A DNA stretch of 64,000 nucleotides from Sphaerolaimus hirsutus (lineage: Eukaryota; Nematoda; Chromadorea; Monhysterida; Sphaerolaimidae): the NCBI GenBank assembly GCA_964036195.1, contig OZ038452.1:27601785-27665784 (forward strand), read 5' to 3'. The translations under genes were made by a program, and so were the position numbers. Below are positions 61,581 to 64,000 of the stretch, one piece after another. The notes below the pieces were generated by a model. That model had not been told where the DNA came from, made no database searches, and was given only the letters and a program-made list of their open reading frames with translations. How positions within the stretch are numbered: position 1 is the stretch's first letter; every line of letters begins with the position of its first letter.

Positions 61581-63203
61581 GCTGGAATTTTGATTAAGTG
61601 AGAATGAAAATAATTCCTAATATCAAGGTGATATTTATATTTACAATAAATAGATAGACATGGAAAATGCCCTGAAAGGGGTGCGTGTAGTTCAATCGGG
61701 TTTTAGACAGCGTGCACTTGGTAGGAAATCATGTGGCAAAATGCTTTCACCAAATAACCGATTTCCTCAATGAAATTAAGAGTAGGGCATGTGCCAGTTC
61801 CGTAAATTGAGAAGTAAAATGGCAAATGTGAAGTGAAATGAGAAGTGAATTGAGGAGAAAATTGGAAAAAGCGAAGTGAAAGGGCAAGTAAAAAATATAA
61901 TTTCCCTTCGCTTTTGCCAATTTCAATCTCAATTCATTTCTCACATCTCCTTTCACTTCGCATTTGCCATTTTACTTATCACTTCTCAATTTGCGGAACT
62001 GGCCCCCAGGTGAACAGATATCACCTCCATATTTTCCACCCCCGCATGAATAACTCTCCAATGTAAGCCAATGACTTCACACACACACTAGTTGACAACG
62101 ACCCCAAATGTCAACTGGTCCCCATACCAATTCGAAGCTTGCGGACGAGTGACGCTGAATCCTTGTATACACAACATGATTCAACACTTTTGCATTTCGA
62201 CTCGTAGACAAGCTTTGAATTGGGATGGGAACCAGTTGACATTGGTGTCCTTGTCAACTAGTGCGTGTAGGTCTAATGCCGAAACAACTTTTAATGTGTC
62301 AAAAAAGATTTGATTTTTCAAATATTTTCAGAGGTAAATTCAACTAAGGAATAACTTCACAAGGGGATTTATTCGAGGGAAATTTGTATATCACTGGTGC
62401 CGTTTCGCTTCACATATTGCACAGCCGATTTTGCGCAAATACTAATTCCGCATCAGAAAGTGATTCTATAAATAGAAAATAAATGACAGCATAGAAACTT
62501 CTCAGAAGTTTCTGTGATTAGAAAACATTTTCTCAGACAAAACCTTTTCACTCCGTTATCAACTTTTTACTGACTCTGTTTTATGTATGTTTGCACAACG
62601 CAAAGTTAAAAAGAACAACAATTCAGAAGTGTGTAAAATTCTGGGGTATATTAACGCATCAAACTGCTGAATACAATGTGTAGTGTATGCAGATACTTTA
62701 AGTACTGTAATTACACAATCATAAATACTAAAATCCATAAACAGTGTGTATTTTTACGCACCAGCGGCAGTGGTTCAATCAAAACACAATATAAAAAGAA
62801 ATACAATTGCAACAATCGCCGCGCATTGGAAATTGGACCTCCAAACAAAAGTACAAAAAGTGTCTCAGTGTTTTCAATGCAACTGTAATAATATGCTGCG
62901 ATCGACTATTTTCTGCCACAAATTCACGAGTTTTCAGCATCGATTCAATAGAAAAATCCATTTTCCAACAGCAGAACCATAATAATATTGTCCTGATAAT
63001 TTAACACCAACATACAGGTACACATAACAAACCAAAAATGTGTAGGGACATTTCAGAACCCGAAATATAGGTACTCCAGTGACTTTACACTTTGGAATCG
63101 TGCCAACGATACAAAATCGCGCGCTTACATCATTGGCATATTTCCAACGCGACGCATGAACAACTAGTGTGTCACGTTACTGGAGTACATATTTTACATG
63201 AAT
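61581..63203. other. Intergenic region upstream of dihydropyrimidinase
   Basis: It contains a family E fold-back at 61791-62006 (GTGCCAGTTCCG / CGGAACTGGCCCC, with inverted GAAGTGAAATG arms) and a family C fold-back at 62082-62272 (CACACTAGTTGACAACG / TTGTCAACTAGTGCGTG). The dihydropyrimidinase promoter must lie at its left edge. I see no defined promoter motif. Confidence 0.5.
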
Positions 63204-64000
63204 TCAATCAGCTAAGCGGCACTTGGATCTCTTTGGTTTGTTCGCGGCGGCGTCCAGCTGCGCTTGTCTGTCCATGGCTTCCAACGACTCTTGGCACGCT
63301 GCCAACGCACTGGCAACAACTGCGAGCCGATGCGAGTGGGCGGGGCTTAGCGACTTGTGCAAATGTTTTCATGAAAGAATTGTTGAATGAAATGAATGAA
63401 ACGCTATCGCATGAAACTCTAGGACGACAGTATTTGTAAAATTGTCACTCCAAAATCCGAGAAAAATAATTGGGTAGTTTCCGGTGATCGAAAAGTCACC
63501 AGGAGAAAAACTGCAATACAGAGATAATATTAGTTTGTGCTTATAGTTTTCTAGAAGGCAACCATACTTTTAGCACAGCTTTAAAATAAAATTTTGACAA
63601 TAGCGTCGTGTACTAAATATTTACGACGCCACGATGAAAATGCACCGGAAACCGGGTGTCGCCATTCAGCGACAAGAATGGACAAACGAACACATTTGGC
63701 CCGCCCAGGGGCCAAACTCAATTAGAAGTGAGGCGCCCGACACGCGAGCGAGCACGCGAAGTCGTCACATTTCTAGTGAAATATCATTTATAAAATAAAA
63801 AAGAAAAGGTTTTATCTCTTAACATTTCGCACGACATTCGACACTTTATTTTCCACTTAACCTAGGGAAGGGGGCAGTATTCAAGCGGTCCCACCTTTCG
63901 CCCTGGTCTCGGCGGCGACGTACTGGCGCATGAGTCTGTGCACGCGCACGCGCGCCTTGGGGTTGTCCAGGTGCAGCGTCAGCGCGCTGTACTCACCCGC
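63204..64000 (-). CDS. 3' end of an unrecognised gene (partial)
   Basis: The exon from the window edge down to 63895 reads GEYSALTLHLDNPKARVRVH then RLMRQYVAAETRAK and ends in phase 1 at a GTGGGA donor. A phase-compatible terminal exon, 63319-63204, reads VVASALAACQESLEAMDRQA then QLDAAANKPKRSKCRLAD and stops. The combined segment is helical and basic. I do not recognise the family. The window truncates the 5' part. The acceptor CTCGCAG has a weak pyrimidine tract, and all three frames of the last exon are open, so the terminal exon is a best guess. Confidence 0.45.

Noticed and set aside
63092..63439. Plus-strand 115-residue ORF
   Set aside because: Antisense to the proposed terminal minus-strand exon; contains no recognisable domain. 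The minus-strand exon is itself only moderately supported.

Overview
This is AT-rich nuclear DNA from an animal. It has spliced protein genes with GT-AG introns, no bacterial gene organisation, and very dense non-autonomous transposons. Three genes point to an ecdysozoan, most likely a nematode: a ZP-domain protein that reads like nematode cuticlin-like proteins, a single divergent U1A/U2B'' (snf-type) protein, and a PKD2 channel. The nematode assignment is inference from protein flavour, not from a search. Exons were read by hand, and every exon chain listed closes in reading phase except the last PKD2 junction.

Layout, left to right. 154-4697 (+): 3' part of a polycystin-2 (PKD2) TRP channel gene. 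7471-14680 (-): complete five-exon U1A/U2B'' spliceosomal RNA-binding protein. 15458-22617 (+): nine-exon gene of unknown function, divergent from the previous one. 24579-28079 (+): complete six-exon tetraspanin. 29352-40835 (-): ten or eleven exons of a type I membrane ZP-domain (cuticlin-like) protein. About 16 kb (40836-57182) has no recognisable gene; it holds a tandem duplication split by a 200-N assembly gap. 57183-61580 (-): complete ten-exon dihydropyrimidinase with all catalytic residues. 63204-64000 (-): 3' end of an unrecognised gene that runs off the window.

The most striking content is the mobile DNA. I could delimit several families of short inverted-repeat or fold-back elements to the base by their target-site duplications (TSDs). 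Family A is Tc1/mariner-like, with ends CCGTATTNCCTCGAA and a TA duplication. hAT-like families have 8-bp duplications: CAGGGGTCTCC, CAGGGACGTA, TAGGGTTCAAACGGG, TAGGGTGGCAGA, TAGGGTTG, TAGTGATGG, CAGGGTTGG and GGGGCAGG. Family K has TATACTCGGCGG ends. There are also large groups of nearly perfect fold-backs. Nesting reaches three levels, and two hAT families are inserted into each other.

The best candidate for a novel system is family B, palindromes ending GTGCCAGTCCCAGACCCTG. One copy is, base for base, intron 3 of the tetraspanin gene. The element supplies the GT donor, and a 3-bp duplicated CAG supplies the exon end and the acceptor AG. That is the behaviour of an introner (a transposon that creates introns). 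Separately, eight introns in the three right-hand genes share an unusual acceptor: a CAAATA- or CAATTA-type block followed by a run of C and then AG.

The genes do not form a pathway; they look like ordinary independent animal genes set in transposon-rich introns and intergenic DNA.
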